A stretch of DNA of 64,000 bases from Pantoea sp. A4 (lineage in GTDB: Bacteria > Pseudomonadota > Gammaproteobacteria > Enterobacterales > Enterobacteriaceae): assembly GCF_000295955.2 (NCBI RefSeq), contig NZ_ALXE01000025.1, forward strand, positions 124,001 to 188,000, written 5' to 3'. Shown here one piece after another: positions 31,623 to 41,296 of the stretch. The notes below the pieces were generated by a model. It ran no database searches. It saw nothing but the letters and a program-made list of their open reading frames with translations, and had not been told where the DNA came from. Positions within the stretch are counted from its first letter, which is position 1; each line of letters opens with the position of its first letter. The position numbers and the translations under genes are program-made.

Positions 31623-32978
31623 TTAGGCCTTCTGGCTACGCGACTTAATAAAGAAGCCAACGGCCAGAATCAGCAGCCACACTGGGATCAGGTAAACCGA
31701 AATCGCCATGCCAGGCGTCATCAGCATGATCACCAACACAGCCACCATGAACAGCAGGCAGACCCAGTTTCCTAATGGATAGAAGAACGCCGGGAAGCGG
31801 GTGGTGACACCTTGCTGATTTTTCGCTTTACGGAACTTCATGTGCGCCAGGCTGATCATCGCCCAGTTGATCACCAGAGCAGAGACCACCAGCGCCATCA
31901 GCAGGCCAAAAGCTTCGCCTGGCATCAGGTAGTTGATCACAACACACAGCGCAGTGGCACAGGCTGAGACGAAAATCGTGTTAACCGGCACGCCGTTGCT
32001 ATTCACTTTCAGCAGCGCTTTTGGCGCGTTACCCTGCTCAGCCAGGCCGAACAGCATACGGCTGTTGCAGTATACGCAGCTGTTGTAGACCGACAGTGCC
32101 GCCGTCAGGATAACCACGTTCAGTGCATTGGCTACCAGGCCATCACCCAGTTCGTGGAAAATCAGAACGAACGGGCTGGTTTCCGCGGTGACTTTGGTCC
32201 ACGGCATCAGCGACAGCAGAACCGCCAGCGAGCCCACATAGAAGATCAGAATACGCCAGATAACCTGGTTGGTTGCTTTCGGGATGCTCTGCTCTGGGTT
32301 ATCCGCCTCTGCTGCGGTAATCCCCACCAGCTCCAGTCCACCAAACGAGAACATAATGATGGCCAGCATCATCACCAGCCCGGAGAAGCCGTGTGGCATA
32401 AAGCCGCCTTGCTCCCACAGGTTGCGCACGGTTGCCTGTGGGCCGCCGTGGCCGCTGAACAGCAACCAGCCACCAAACAAGATCATACCAATCACGGCCA
32501 CAACTTTAATAATGGCGAACCAAAACTCCATTTCGCCGAACATTTTAACGTTGGTCAGGTTTATAGCATTTATCACTACAAAGAAGATGGCGGCGGAAGC
32601 CCAGGTCGGGAAGTCGGGATACCAGAACTGAATGTATTTCCCTACGGCGGTGAGTTCAGCCATCGCGACCAATACGTACAGCACCCAGTAGTTCCAGCCT
32701 GAAGCAAAACCGGCAAAGTTGCCCCAGTATTTGTAGGCAAAGTGACTGAAGCTGCCAGCAACGGGCTCTTCAACCACCATTTCACCTAACTGACGCATAA
32801 TCAGAAAGGCAATAAAACCGGCAATGGCGTAACCGAGAATCACTGCCGGACCCGCAGCTTTGATTACCGATGCGCTACCAAGGAAAAGGCCGGTGCCAAC
32901 CGCACCCCCTAATGCGATTAGCTGAATGTGACGATTTTTCAGCCCTCGGTGTAGCGTTTCGCCCTGTTGTTGTTCCAT
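31623..32978 (-). CDS. aroP: Aromatic amino acid permease
   Basis: A 451-residue APC-family transporter with twelve hydrophobic helices. The sequence follows E. coli AroP closely: GLKNRHIQLIALGGAVGTG, MRQLGEMVVEEPVAGSFSHF, SFGGLELVGITAAEADNPE. It imports Phe, Tyr and Trp by proton symport. The start MEQQQGE at 32978 matches AroP; the ten-residue upstream extension is not conserved. It is divergent from pdhR, as in E. coli. Confidence 0.95.
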   Translation of the reverse strand: MEQQQGETLHRGLKNRHIQLIALGGAVGTGLFLGSASVIKAAGPAVILGYAIAGFIAFLIMRQLGEMVVEEPVAGSFSHFAYKYWGNFAGFASGWNYWVLYVLVAMAELTAVGKYIQFWYPDFPTWASAAIFFVVINAINLTNVKMFGEMEFWFAIIKVVAVIGMILFGGWLLFSGHGGPQATVRNLWEQGGFMPHGFSGLVMMLAIIMFSFGGLELVGITAAEADNPEQSIPKATNQVIWRILIFYVGSLAVLLSLMPWTKVTAETSPFVLIFHELGDGLVANALNVVILTAALSVYNSCVYCNSRMLFGLAEQGNAPKALLKVNSNGVPVNTIFVSACATALCVVINYLMPGEAFGLLMALVVSALVINWAMISLAHMKFRKAKNQQGVTTRFPAFFYPLGNWVCLLFMVAVLVIMLMTPGMAISVYLIPVWLLILAVGFFIKSRSQKA

Positions 32979-33385
32979 AAAAAACCTCGTGACGTTGTTT
33001 CTCTTCATTATCAGCGCAGGGCACTGTCAGGAAGGGGTTGCTATAACTTGTTGTTTTTTTTAGGGTTAAAGGTCACTGTGTGTAAGCAGATGTAACCCTG
33101 GCGTCCAGAATAGTAGTAAGTCCGATTCATTGCATCCGCTTTCGCTTTTTGTGCTAAGAGTTGCCTGAAAAAACATCATTTTACACACTCTGTTCGCGCG
33201 GCCATTTCTGCCACAGATTTCACTCAATGACGAATAGCATATTCTTATGAGCAATCAGACACGTAGCGCACTAAATATGCGATTACGCTACATAAAACCA
33301 ATCAAAATTAACAAAAATTTATCATGTCATTTTCATCTGAAATTACGGTGATTTAGCGTGATCCCGCGCGCATTTGCCGCTGGAG

Positions 33386-33401
33386 TGTGACCGCCGTCAT
33401 A
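33386..33401 (+). promoter_or_regulatory. Candidate CRP site of the pdh promoter
   Basis: TGTGA-N6-TCATA matches the CRP consensus TGTGA-N6-TCACA in 9 of 10 defined positions. It lies about 55 bases upstream of the PdhR box, a plausible activator position. Confidence 0.45.
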
Positions 33402-33446
33402 TAGACACAAGGTGAATACTTTGTTACTTTACCGCCACCTAAAGAT

Positions 33447-33463
33447 AATTGGTATTACCAATT
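33447..33463 (+). promoter_or_regulatory. PdhR operator
   Basis: AATTGGTATTACCAATT is a perfect palindrome that fits the PdhR box ATTGGT-N3-ACCAAT. It is 36 bases before pdhR, where PdhR represses the pdhR-aceEF-lpd promoter until pyruvate rises. Confidence 0.92.
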
Positions 33464-33499
33464 TACTCCGGACGAAGCAGCGACCTTATGGAAGGGAAG

Positions 33500-34264
33500 A
33501 TGGCCTACAGTAAGATTCGCCAACCTAAGCTCTCCGATGCTATCGAGCAGCAGCTGGAAGCCCTGATCATGGAAGGGACGCTGCGCCCAGGGGAGAAACT
33601 CCTTCCCGAGCGCGAGCTGGCTAAACAGTTTGATGTTTCTCGTCCTTCACTGCGCGAAGCCATTCAGGGACTGGAAGCTAAAGGTCTGCTGTTGCGCCGC
33701 CAGGGTGGCGGCACCTTCGTACAAGAAAACCTGTGGCAAAGCCTGAGTGACCCGTTGGTCAGCCTACTGGCCGAACACCCCGAATCCCAGTTTGACCTGC
33801 TTGAAATGCGCCATGCCCTTGAAGGCGTGGCGGCTTACTATGCGGCGTTACGCGGGACGGACGAGGACATTCAGCGTATTCGCGATTGCCACATCCTCAT
33901 TCAGACAGCGCAGGACAGCGGCGATCTCGATGCCGAATCGAACGCGGTAATGCAGTATCAGATCGCTGTCACGGAAGCCGCCCATAATGTGGTGTTGCTT
34001 CATCTGTTGCGCTCAATGGGGCCGATGTTACAACAGAACGTTCGTCAGAATTTTGAATTGCTCTACTCGCGCCGGGAGATGCTGGCAAAAGTGAGCGAGC
34101 ACCGCGCCAGTATTTTCGCGGCGATTGTGGCGCGTGAGCCGGAACAGGCTCGTGAAGCATCACACCGTCACCTGGCGTTCATTGAGGAGATATTGCTGGA
34201 CAGAAGTCGGGAGCAGAGTCGTCGTGAACGCTCTCTACGCCGGTTACAGCAACGTAAGGATTAA
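33500..34264 (+). CDS. pdhR: Pyruvate dehydrogenase complex repressor
   Basis: A 254-residue GntR/FadR-family regulator, the same length as in E. coli. The winged helix has [24 protein letters not shown], the C-terminal FCD domain binds pyruvate (conserved His/Asp in [11 protein letters not shown] and ASHRHLAF). Start [10 protein letters not shown] at 33500 matches E. coli; upstream codons are in frame but not conserved. It is the first gene of the pdh operon and is autoregulated through the box upstream. Confidence 0.97.
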   Translation: MAYSKIRQPKLSDAIEQQLEALIMEGTLRPGEKLLPERELAKQFDVSRPSLREAIQGLEAKGLLLRRQGGGTFVQENLWQSLSDPLVSLLAEHPESQFDLLEMRHALEGVAAYYAALRGTDEDIQRIRDCHILIQTAQDSGDLDAESNAVMQYQIAVTEAAHNVVLLHLLRSMGPMLQQNVRQNFELLYSRREMLAKVSEHRASIFAAIVAREPEQAREASHRHLAFIEEILLDRSREQSRRERSLRRLQQRKD

Positions 34265-34367
34265 CGCGCGACAAAGAGCGTGCGGACTATAGCGACGGGC
34301 CTGTCCCCTTACTCTTTACAGGTTCCCGAATATTCAACGTATTAGACACAGATAAGGAATTAACCCC

Positions 34368-37034
34368 ATGTCAGAACGTTTACACAATGACGTGGATCCG
34401 ATCGAAACTCGTGACTGGCTACAGGCGATCGAATCGGTCATCCGTGAAGAAGGTGTTGAGCGTGCGCAGTATCTGCTTGATCAGGTGCTGGATGCTGCCC
34501 GTAAAGGTGGCGTGAAAGTGGCGGCGGGATCGTCAGCCATCAGTAACTACATCAACTCCATTGCCGTTGAAGATGAGCCGGAATATCCGGGTAACCACTC
34601 TCTGGAACGTCGCATCCGCTCAGCGATCCGCTGGAACGCGATTATGTCGGTGCTGCGTGCGTCGAAAAAAGATCTGGAGCTGGGTGGTCACCTCTCGTCC
34701 TTCCAGTCTTCTGCCACTATCTATGAAGTGTGCTTTAACCACTTCTTCCGCGCGCGTAGCGAGCAGGATGGCGGCGATCTGGTTTACTTCCAGGGTCACA
34801 TTTCACCGGGCATCTACTCACGTGCGTTCCTGGAAGGCCGTCTGACCGAAGATCAGATGAACAACTTCCGTCAGGAAGTACACGGCAACGGTCTCTCTTC
34901 TTACCCGCACCCGAAACTGATGCCAGAATTCTGGCAGTTCCCGACCGTATCCATGGGTCTGGGTCCATTGAATGCTATCTATCAGGCGAAGTTCCTGAAG
35001 TACCTGGAACACCGTGGCCTGAAAAATACCGCTAACCAGACCGTTTATGCCTTCCTGGGCGATGGCGAGATGGATGAGCCAGAATCTAAAGGTGCGATCA
35101 CCATCGCCACCCGTGAAAAACTGGATAATCTGGTGTTCATCATCAACTGCAACCTGCAGCGTCTGGATGGCCCGGTCACCGGCAACGGCAAAATCATCAA
35201 CGAGCTGGAAGGCATCTTTGCCGGTGCTGGCTGGAACGTGATCAAAGTTATCTGGGGCGCACGTTGGGATGAACTGCTGAAGCAGGACACCAGCGGTAAG
35301 CTGATCCAGCTGATGAACGAAACCGTTGATGGCGACTACCAGACCTTCAAATCCCGTGATGGCGCGTATGTGCGTGAGCACTTCTTCGGTAAATACCCGG
35401 AGACCGCAGCACTGGTGAAAGACTGGTCAGACGAAGAGATCTTCGCCCTGAACCGTGGTGGTCACGATCCGAAGAAAATCTACGCAGCACTGAAAAAAGC
35501 GCAGGATACCAAAGGTCAGCCGACCCTGATCCTGGCACATACCATCAAAGGTTATGGTATGGGTGACACTGCGGAAGGTAAAAACATCGCTCACCAGGTG
35601 AAGAAGATGAACATGGATGGCGTTCGCTACATCCGCGATCGCTTCAATGTGCCAGTGACTGATGAAAATATCGAAAGCCTGCCGTATGTGACTTTCGAGA
35701 AAGGCTCAGAAGAGTACAACTACCTGCACGGTCAGCGTGAGAAGCTGGGTGGCTATCTGCCAACCCGTCAGCCGAACTTCACTGAAAAGCTGGAAATGCC
35801 AACGCTGGAAGAGTTCAAGCCACTGCTGGAAGAGCAGAGCAAAGAGATCTCAACCACTATCGCGTTTGTACGTGCCCTGAACGTTATGCTGAAGAACAAG
35901 TCGATCAAAGATCGTCTGGTGCCAATCCTTGCGGATGAAGCGCGTACCTTCGGTATGGAAGGTCTGTTCCGTCAGATCGGTATCTACAGCCCGAACGGCC
36001 AGCAGTACACCCCGCAGGACCGTGAGCAGGTTGCTTACTACAAAGAAGACGAGAAAGGTCAGATTCTGCAGGAAGGGATCAACGAACTGGGCGCAGGTTC
36101 ATCCTGGCTGGCCGCGGCGACCTCTTACAGCACCAACAACCTGCCGATGATTCCGTTCTACATCTATTACTCGATGTTCGGTTTCCAGCGTATCGGCGAT
36201 CTGATGTGGCTGGCGGGCGACCAACAGGCGCGCGGCTTCCTGGTCGGTGGTACTTCGGGTCGTACGACGCTGAACGGCGAAGGCTTGCAGCATGAAGATG
36301 GCCACAGCCACATTCAGTCACTGACGATTCCTAACTGTATCTCTTACGATCCTTCATACGCATATGAAGTCGCGGTGATCATGCAGGATGGTCTGGTGCG
36401 TATGTACGGCGAAGCGCAAGAGAACATCTACTACTACATCACCACGCTGAACGAAAACTACCACATGCCAGCAATGCCAGAAGGCGTTGAAGAGGGTATC
36501 CGTAAGGGTATCTATAAGCTGGAAACTGTGGCGGGTAACAAAGGCAAAGTTCAGCTGTTGGGTTCAGGTTCTATTCTGCGTCACGTGCGTGAAGCGGCAC
36601 AGATCCTGGCTAACGACTACGGCATCGGTTCTGACGTCTACAGCGTAACCTCGTTCACCGAACTGGCGCGTGATGGCCAGGATTGTGAGCGTTGGAACAT
36701 GCTGCACCCAACCGAAACCCCACGCGTACCGTACATTGCCCAGGTGATGAGCGAAGCGCCAGCGGTAGCCTCTACCGACTACATGAAGTTGTTTGCTGAG
36801 CAGGTGCGTAGCTTTGTTCCAGCCAGCGACTACCGCGTACTGGGTACTGATGGCTTCGGTCGTTCTGACAGCCGTGAAAACCTGCGTCACCACTTCGAAG
36901 TGGACGCGTCCTACGTTGTGGTTGCAGCGCTGGGTGAATTGGCTAAGCGTGGCGAAATCGATAAGAAAGTGGTGGCGGATGCGATCACCAAATTCAACAT
37001 CGATGCCGATAAAGTTAACCCGCGTCTGGCATAA
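34368..37034 (+). CDS. aceE: Pyruvate dehydrogenase E1 component
   Basis: An 888-residue homodimeric-type E1 (E. coli: 887). The thiamine diphosphate motif runs from [12 protein letters not shown] to [11 protein letters not shown]. It decarboxylates pyruvate and acetylates the lipoyl groups of AceF. Codon use is strongly biased (CTG, CGT, GGT), as expected for an abundant enzyme. It follows pdhR by about 100 bases and precedes aceF by 14. Confidence 0.98.
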   Translation: MSERLHNDVDPIETRDWLQAIESVIREEGVERAQYLLDQVLDAARKGGVKVAAGSSAISNYINSIAVEDEPEYPGNHSLERRIRSAIRWNAIMSVLRASKKDLELGGHLSSFQSSATIYEVCFNHFFRARSEQDGGDLVYFQGHISPGIYSRAFLEGRLTEDQMNNFRQEVHGNGLSSYPHPKLMPEFWQFPTVSMGLGPLNAIYQAKFLKYLEHRGLKNTANQTVYAFLGDGEMDEPESKGAITIATREKLDNLVFIINCNLQRLDGPVTGNGKIINELEGIFAGAGWNVIKVIWGARWDELLKQDTSGKLIQLMNETVDGDYQTFKSRDGAYVREHFFGKYPETAALVKDWSDEEIFALNRGGHDPKKIYAALKKAQDTKGQPTLILAHTIKGYGMGDTAEGKNIAHQVKKMNMDGVRYIRDRFNVPVTDENIESLPYVTFEKGSEEYNYLHGQREKLGGYLPTRQPNFTEKLEMPTLEEFKPLLEEQSKEISTTIAFVRALNVMLKNKSIKDRLVPILADEARTFGMEGLFRQIGIYSPNGQQYTPQDREQVAYYKEDEKGQILQEGINELGAGSSWLAAATSYSTNNLPMIPFYIYYSMFGFQRIGDLMWLAGDQQARGFLVGGTSGRTTLNGEGLQHEDGHSHIQSLTIPNCISYDPSYAYEVAVIMQDGLVRMYGEAQENIYYYITTLNENYHMPAMPEGVEEGIRKGIYKLETVAGNKGKVQLLGSGSILRHVREAAQILANDYGIGSDVYSVTSFTELARDGQDCERWNMLHPTETPRVPYIAQVMSEAPAVASTDYMKLFAEQVRSFVPASDYRVLGTDGFGRSDSRENLRHHFEVDASYVVVAALGELAKRGEIDKKVVADAITKFNIDADKVNPRLA

Positions 37035-37048
37035 GAGGTAAAAGAGTA

Positions 37049-38665
37049 ATGGCTATCGAAATTAAAGTGCCGGATATCGGGTCCGATGAAGTTGAAGTGA
37101 CCGAGATTCTGGTCAAGGTTGGCGACACCGTTGAAGTTGAACAGTCGCTGATCACCGTTGAAGGCGATAAAGCCTCAATGGAAGTACCTTCACCGCAGGC
37201 CGGTGTCGTGAAAGAGATCAAAATCAATACTGGCGATAAAGTGGAAACTGGCTCGCTGATCATGATCTTCGAAGCGGAAGGCGCAGCAGCAGCTCCAGCT
37301 CCTGCGGCAGCACCAGCACCAGCGGAAGAGAAAGCCGCTGCACCGGCATCAGCACCTGCTGCAGCGGTGAGCAAAGAAGTTAACGTACCTGACATCGGTG
37401 GTGATGAAGTTGAAGTCACCGAGATCCTGGTGAAAGTAGGCGATAAAGTCGCTGAAGAGCAGTCGCTGATCACCGTTGAAGGCGATAAAGCCTCAATGGA
37501 AGTGCCAGCACCGTTCGCAGGTACCGTTAAAGAGATCAAAATCAACACCGGCGACAAAGTCAGCACCGGTTCTCTGATCATGGTCTTCGAAGCAGAAGGC
37601 GCAGCACCTGCTGCTGCCGCACCAGCCGCAGCGCCTGCACCTAAAGCAGAAGCTGCGCCAGCACCTGTTGAGCAGAAAGCCGCGGCACCAGCCCCTGCTG
37701 CTGCACCAGCAGCCGCAGGCAAAGATGAGTTCGCGGAAAACAGCGCTTACGTGCATGCTACGCCGGTTATCCGTCGTCTGGCGCGTGAGTTCGGTGTGAA
37801 CCTGGCGAAAGTGAAAGGTTCAGGCCGTAAAGGTCGCATCGTGAAAGAAGACGTACAGGCGTACGTAAAAGATGCGGTTAAGCGTGCTGAAAGCGCACCC
37901 GCTGCTGCTGGCGGCGGTATTCCGGGCATGCTGCCTTGGCCGAAAGTGGACTTCAGCAAGTTTGGCGAAATCGAAGAAGTGGAGCTGGGCCGCATCCAGA
38001 AAATCTCTGGTGCTAACCTGAGCCGTAACTGGGTAATGATCCCGCACGTTACGCATTTCGATAAAACCGATATCACCGATCTGGAAGCGTTCCGCAAACT
38101 GCAAAACGCCGAAGCGGAAAAACGTAAGCTGGATGTGAAGTTCACGCCTGTCGTGTTCATCATGAAAGCCGTTGCCGCTGCGCTGGAGCAGATGCCGCGC
38201 TTCAACAGCTCCCTGTCTGAAGATGGCCAGAAGCTGACGCTGAAGAAATACATCAACATTGGTGTTGCGGTAGATACCCCGAACGGTCTGGTTGTTCCGG
38301 TCTTCAAAGACGTGAACAAGAAAGGCATCACTGAACTGTCACGTGAGCTGATGGCGATTTCGAAGAAAGCGCGTGATGGCAAGCTGACTGCCGGTGATAT
38401 GCAGGGTGGTTGCTTCACCATCTCCAGCCTGGGTGGCCTGGGAACCACGCACTTCGCGCCGATTGTTAACGCGCCAGAAGTGGCGATCCTCGGTGTCTCC
38501 AAGTCTGCGATGGAGCCAGTGTGGAACGGTAAAGAGTTTGCACCACGTCTGATGATGCCAATCTCACTCTCCTTCGACCACCGCGTGATCGACGGAGCTG
38601 ATGGTGCACGCTTTATCACCATCATTAACAACCTGCTGGCAGATATTCGCCGTCTGGTGATGTAA
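37049..38665 (+). CDS. aceF: Dihydrolipoyl acetyltransferase E2 with two lipoyl domains
   Basis: A 538-residue E2. Two lipoyl domains are visible, with lipoylated Lys41 and Lys147 (both in EGDKASMEV), joined by Ala/Pro-rich linkers (about residues 78-105 and 184-230). The peripheral subunit-binding domain follows ([18 protein letters not shown]), then the catalytic domain ending in [13 protein letters not shown] (catalytic His and Asp). E. coli AceF has three lipoyl domains and 630 residues; this one is shorter by one such unit. The two lipoyl regions share an identical 44-base block (37142-37185 and 37460-37503). Confidence 0.97.
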   Translation: MAIEIKVPDIGSDEVEVTEILVKVGDTVEVEQSLITVEGDKASMEVPSPQAGVVKEIKINTGDKVETGSLIMIFEAEGAAAAPAPAAAPAPAEEKAAAPASAPAAAVSKEVNVPDIGGDEVEVTEILVKVGDKVAEEQSLITVEGDKASMEVPAPFAGTVKEIKINTGDKVSTGSLIMVFEAEGAAPAAAAPAAAPAPKAEAAPAPVEQKAAAPAPAAAPAAAGKDEFAENSAYVHATPVIRRLAREFGVNLAKVKGSGRKGRIVKEDVQAYVKDAVKRAESAPAAAGGGIPGMLPWPKVDFSKFGEIEEVELGRIQKISGANLSRNWVMIPHVTHFDKTDITDLEAFRKLQNAEAEKRKLDVKFTPVVFIMKAVAAALEQMPRFNSSLSEDGQKLTLKKYINIGVAVDTPNGLVVPVFKDVNKKGITELSRELMAISKKARDGKLTAGDMQGGCFTISSLGGLGTTHFAPIVNAPEVAILGVSKSAMEPVWNGKEFAPRLMMPISLSFDHRVIDGADGARFITIINNLLADIRRLVM

Positions 38666-38674
38666 GACAATCCG

Positions 38675-38700
38675 GGCCGGCAAATGCCGGCCTTCTTGTT
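38675..38700 (+). terminator. Hairpin after aceF
   Basis: GGCCGGC and GCCGGCC pair around AAAT (38675-38692) and are followed by TTCTTGTT. A partial terminator here would lower lpd transcription from the operon promoter, consistent with lpd having its own promoter. Confidence 0.5.
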
Positions 38701-38720
38701 GGCATTGATGGCACCGTGGT

Positions 38721-38748
38721 TTGCAGTTTTTTAACAATTCTGTAAACT
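38721..38748 (+). promoter_or_regulatory. Candidate lpd promoter
   Basis: TTGCAG (38721-38726) and TAAACT (38743-38748) are spaced by 16 bases, and the TTAACAATTCTGTAAA segment resembles the lpd promoter of E. coli as I recall it. This would give lpd independent expression for its use in the 2-oxoglutarate dehydrogenase and glycine cleavage complexes. Confidence 0.5.
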
Positions 38749-38785
38749 CTTGCGGTGAAAATGTCCCGGTGGATGAAGGGCATGA

Positions 38786-38832
38786 AGAGCCTATTCCATT
38801 AGGCCTGGTGATAGCCTAATGGGATAGGCTCT
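38786..38832 (+). repeat. Long inverted repeat in the lpd leader
   Basis: A 19-base arm beginning AGAGCCTAT (38786-38804) pairs with the arm ending ATAGGCTCT (38814-38832), with a single T-G pair and a 9-base loop. No T run follows, so it is not a simple terminator. It falls in the transcribed leader of lpd, between the candidate promoter and the ribosome site at 38860-38865. Confidence 0.7.
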
Positions 38833-38869
38833 ACGTCTGACCCGCCGGTAATACAATAATGAGGTCATG

Positions 38870-40294
38870 ATGAGTACAGAGATTAAAACTCAAGTCGTGG
38901 TATTGGGAGCAGGCCCTGCAGGTTACTCTGCTGCCTTCCGTTGCGCTGACTTAGGTCTGGAAACCATTATCGTTGAACGTTACAGCACCCTGGGTGGTGT
39001 CTGCCTTAACGTTGGCTGTATCCCGTCAAAAGCGCTGCTTCACGTTGCGAAAGTGATTGAAGAAGCCAAAGCGTTGGAAGAGCACGGCATCGTCTTCGGC
39101 CAGCCTTCTACCGACATCAACAAGATCCGTTCGTGGAAAGAGAAAGTCATCAACCAGCTGACCGGCGGTCTGGCAGGTATGGCTAAAGGCCGTAAAGTGC
39201 AGGTAGTGAACGGTCTCGGTAAATTTACCGGTGCTAACACCCTGGTGGTTGAAGGCGAAGGCGGTACTACTACCATCAACTTCGAAAACGCCATCATCGC
39301 TGCGGGCTCACGTCCAATCGAACTGCCATTCATTCCTCATCATGATCCACGCGTGTGGGATTCCACCGATGCGCTGGAGCTGAAAGAAGTTCCTGAACGT
39401 CTGCTGGTTATGGGCGGCGGTATCATCGGTCTGGAAATGGGCACCGTTTACCACGCGCTGGGTTCAAAAATTGATGTGGTCGAGATGTTCGACCAGGTTA
39501 TCCCGGCGGCGGATAAAGATGTGGTGAAAGTGTTCACCAAGCGCATCAGCAAGAAGTTCAACCTGCTGCTGGAAACCAAAGTCACCCAGGTAGAAGCCAA
39601 AGAAGACGGCATCTACGTGACGATGGAAGGCAAAAAAGCGCCAACCGAAGCACAGCGTTATGACGCAGTCCTGGTGGCAATTGGTCGCGTACCAAACGGC
39701 AAAAACCTCGATGCAGGCAAAGCCGGTGTGGAAGTGGACGATCGTGGCTTTATCCGTGTGGATAAACAACTGCGTACCAACGTACCGCACATCTACGCTA
39801 TCGGTGACATCGTTGGTCAGCCAATGCTGGCGCACAAAGGCGTGCATGAAGGCCACGTAGCGGCAGAAGTGATTTCTGGTCTGAAGCACTACTTCGACCC
39901 GAAAGTGATCCCTTCTATCGCCTATACCGAGCCAGAAGTTGCCTGGGTTGGCCTGACCGAGAAAGAAGCGAAAGAGAAGGGCATCAGCTACGAAGTTTCC
40001 ACCTTCCCGTGGGCTGCTTCTGGTCGTGCAATCGCTTCTGACTGTGCAGACGGTATGACCAAACTGATCTTCGACAAAGAGACTCACCGTGTTATCGGTG
40101 GTGCGATTGTCGGCACCAACGGCGGCGAGCTGCTGGGTGAGATCGGTCTGGCTATCGAGATGGGCTGTGATGCAGAAGACATCGCCTTGACCATCCACGC
40201 ACACCCAACGCTGCACGAGTCAATCGGTCTGGCAGCAGAAGTGTTCGAAGGTAGCATCACCGACTTGCCAAATGCCAAGGCGAAGAAGAAGTAA
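38870..40294 (+). CDS. lpd: Dihydrolipoamide dehydrogenase E3
   Basis: A 474-residue flavoprotein. FAD motif GAGPAGYSAA (residues 13-22), redox disulfide Cys45/Cys50 in CLNVGCIPSK, NAD motif GGGIIGLEMG, and the C-terminal His/Glu pair in HAHPTLHE. It reoxidises lipoyl groups of the pyruvate and 2-oxoglutarate complexes. The second of two adjacent ATG codons is chosen since it matches E. coli (MSTEIKTQV); both are possible. Confidence 0.98.
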   Translation: MSTEIKTQVVVLGAGPAGYSAAFRCADLGLETIIVERYSTLGGVCLNVGCIPSKALLHVAKVIEEAKALEEHGIVFGQPSTDINKIRSWKEKVINQLTGGLAGMAKGRKVQVVNGLGKFTGANTLVVEGEGGTTTINFENAIIAAGSRPIELPFIPHHDPRVWDSTDALELKEVPERLLVMGGGIIGLEMGTVYHALGSKIDVVEMFDQVIPAADKDVVKVFTKRISKKFNLLLETKVTQVEAKEDGIYVTMEGKKAPTEAQRYDAVLVAIGRVPNGKNLDAGKAGVEVDDRGFIRVDKQLRTNVPHIYAIGDIVGQPMLAHKGVHEGHVAAEVISGLKHYFDPKVIPSIAYTEPEVAWVGLTEKEAKEKGISYEVSTFPWAASGRAIASDCADGMTKLIFDKETHRVIGGAIVGTNGGELLGEIGLAIEMGCDAEDIALTIHAHPTLHESIGLAAEVFEGSITDLPNAKAKKK

Positions 40295-40334
40295 TTTCTC
40301 TTCGTAATCATCTTATTAGAAGATGATTAGGCAT

Positions 40335-40368
40335 AAAAAAACAGCAGTCATTTATGGCTGCTGTTTTT
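40335..40368. terminator. Bidirectional terminator between lpd and yoeB
   Basis: AACAGCAG (40340-40347) pairs with CTGCTGTT (40357-40364), with an A run before and a T run after, so it can stop both lpd and the convergent yoeB transcript. Confidence 0.85.
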
Positions 40369-40421
40369 TATTTTTCATTCAACATGTAAAGAGGCAACTG
40401 TTAATAGTAAAAAATTTCAGA

Positions 40422-40685
40422 TTAAATTTCGTAATGGAATCGGCAGGCGATGACCGTCAGTTCACCCTCGTTGACGCTATAAACTAATCGATGCTCTCTG
40501 TTTATTCTTCGTGAATAAAGTGCAGGGTTTTTGAAGTGCCTTAGCCGCTCTGGTTTTCCAATTCCCTCAAAAGGATTTTCCTGACAAGCTTTAATCAGTT
40601 CTCTTATCCTTTCTATTAATTTAGGATCATTATCTTTCCAGTAATTAAAGTCTGCGGCCGCTCTTTTAGTAAAGCGAATTTTCAA
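40422..40685 (-). CDS. yoeB: YoeB-family mRNA interferase toxin
   Basis: An 87-residue RelE-superfamily toxin of the Txe/YoeB branch. It has the helix YWKDNDPKLIERIRELI, the KPERLRHF...YSRRINREHRLVY strand region and the C-terminal CRFHYEI, where the family keeps a catalytic His/Tyr. It would cleave mRNA at the ribosomal A site. Its start overlaps the antitoxin gene by 4 bases. Confidence 0.9.
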   Translation of the reverse strand: MKIRFTKRAAADFNYWKDNDPKLIERIRELIKACQENPFEGIGKPERLRHFKNPALYSRRINREHRLVYSVNEGELTVIACRFHYEI

Positions 40686-40927
40686 ACGTCAATTTCCACA
40701 ATATCGCCGTTATCTAACTCATCTAACGAAGCATTGAGATGAGCAGCGTTAGCAGGGTTACTGAAAAGGTACAGGGTTTCAATCATTGCGTCATACTCCG
40801 CGGCATCGATCATAATCACATCCGGTGCATCACGACGAACAATGCGGACAGGCTCAGCATCGTCTGAGACTCGCTGCATTGTTTCGGCAAAGTGTTTCCG
40901 GGCATCGGTGAATGTTAAGACCTGCAT
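40682..40927 (-). CDS. yefM: YefM-family antitoxin
   Basis: An 81-residue Phd/YefM antitoxin. The N-terminal DNA-binding domain reads FTDARKHFAETMQRVSDD and RRDAPDVIMIDAAEYD; the acidic C-terminal tail (LDELDNGDIVEIDV) wraps the toxin. It is the upstream gene of the pair, as usual, and should autorepress at the palindrome at 40953-40971. Confidence 0.9.
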   Translation of the reverse strand: MQVLTFTDARKHFAETMQRVSDDAEPVRIVRRDAPDVIMIDAAEYDAMIETLYLFSNPANAAHLNASLDELDNGDIVEIDV

Positions 40928-40952
40928 GGTGTACTACCCCTGATTTAAGACA

Positions 40953-40971
40953 GTGTATAAACAATATACAC
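40953..40971 (-). promoter_or_regulatory. Operator of yefM-yoeB
   Basis: GTGTATAAACAATATACAC is a perfect 7-5-7 palindrome 26 bases upstream of the yefM start. Phd/YefM repressors bind such short palindromes; a second, imperfect GTAC-containing repeat (40974-40988) lies beside it. Confidence 0.6.
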
Positions 40972-41130
40972 ATGTACCAGTTTAAGTACAAGTTTTGTGC
41001 GCAGGCCGGTTTAATTGCTCTTCGTACAGGAGCCGAATTTGTCTCCTTGATTTATGGCAAGCACAAAGCTACTCTTTTCACCGTGTCTAATGAATAGGGT
41101 AGCCCAACGCCTGCATTGTTATAATGCTTG

Positions 41131-41235
41131 ATGAGTACTACCGGCTATTCGTTTCAACGGCTAGGTTGAGACGAAATAGCCTCAAGCGGCGGGTTATATT
41201 CTACTTAAAATAGTGCCTCTGGCACTATTTTTTTT
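41131..41235 (+). ncRNA. Candidate small RNA
   Basis: An extended -10 element TG-T-TATAAT (41117-41125) is followed by a 39-base hairpin region (41143-41181, arms GGCTATTCGTTTCAAC and GTTGAGACGAAATAGCC with one bulge and one G-T pair), a single-stranded A/T-rich stretch and an intrinsic terminator with an eight-base T run. This is the layout of an Hfq-type small RNA of about 105 bases. A tiny frame MSTTGYSFQRLG begins at 41131 without a ribosome site. I do not recognise the RNA; it could also be a leader or relic. Confidence 0.4.
41208..41235 (+). terminator. Terminator of the candidate RNA
   Basis: AAATAGTGCC and GGCACTATTT pair perfectly around TCT and are followed by more T's (eight in all with the stem). 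It points rightwards and is not behind any plus-strand protein gene; the leftward LysR gene also ends near it. Confidence 0.85.
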
Positions 41236-41296
41236 GCTTTTATTTTATGGTCTTTTATTTAGGTGTTTATTTAAGGTGATTAATTAAATTGATATT

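Larger units (their letters stand above)
32979..33499. other. Divergent aroP/pdhR regulatory region
   Basis: It holds no gene. Besides the CRP-like site and the PdhR box (listed separately), a weak TyrR-like element is seen at 33168-33185 (AAAAAA-N6-TTTACA, only one arm matching), relevant because TyrR represses aroP in E. coli. The central part (33290-33350) is AT-rich. Confidence 0.5.
40928..41296. other. Intergenic region with TA operator and candidate RNA
   Basis: No protein gene is supported; a 61-codon frame at 40912-41097 overlaps the yefM start on the other strand and has no recognisable sequence. The stretch holds the yefM operator and, further right, an extended -10 promoter, a long hairpin and a terminator (listed separately). 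Confidence 0.5.

Noticed and set aside
33168..33185. TyrR box for aroP
   Set aside because: Only one arm matches (TTTACA); the other is a run of A's without the essential G, so it is mentioned but not called.
40912..41097. Frame of 61 codons right of yefM
   Set aside because: It crosses the yefM start and operator on the opposite strand and lacks a ribosome site.
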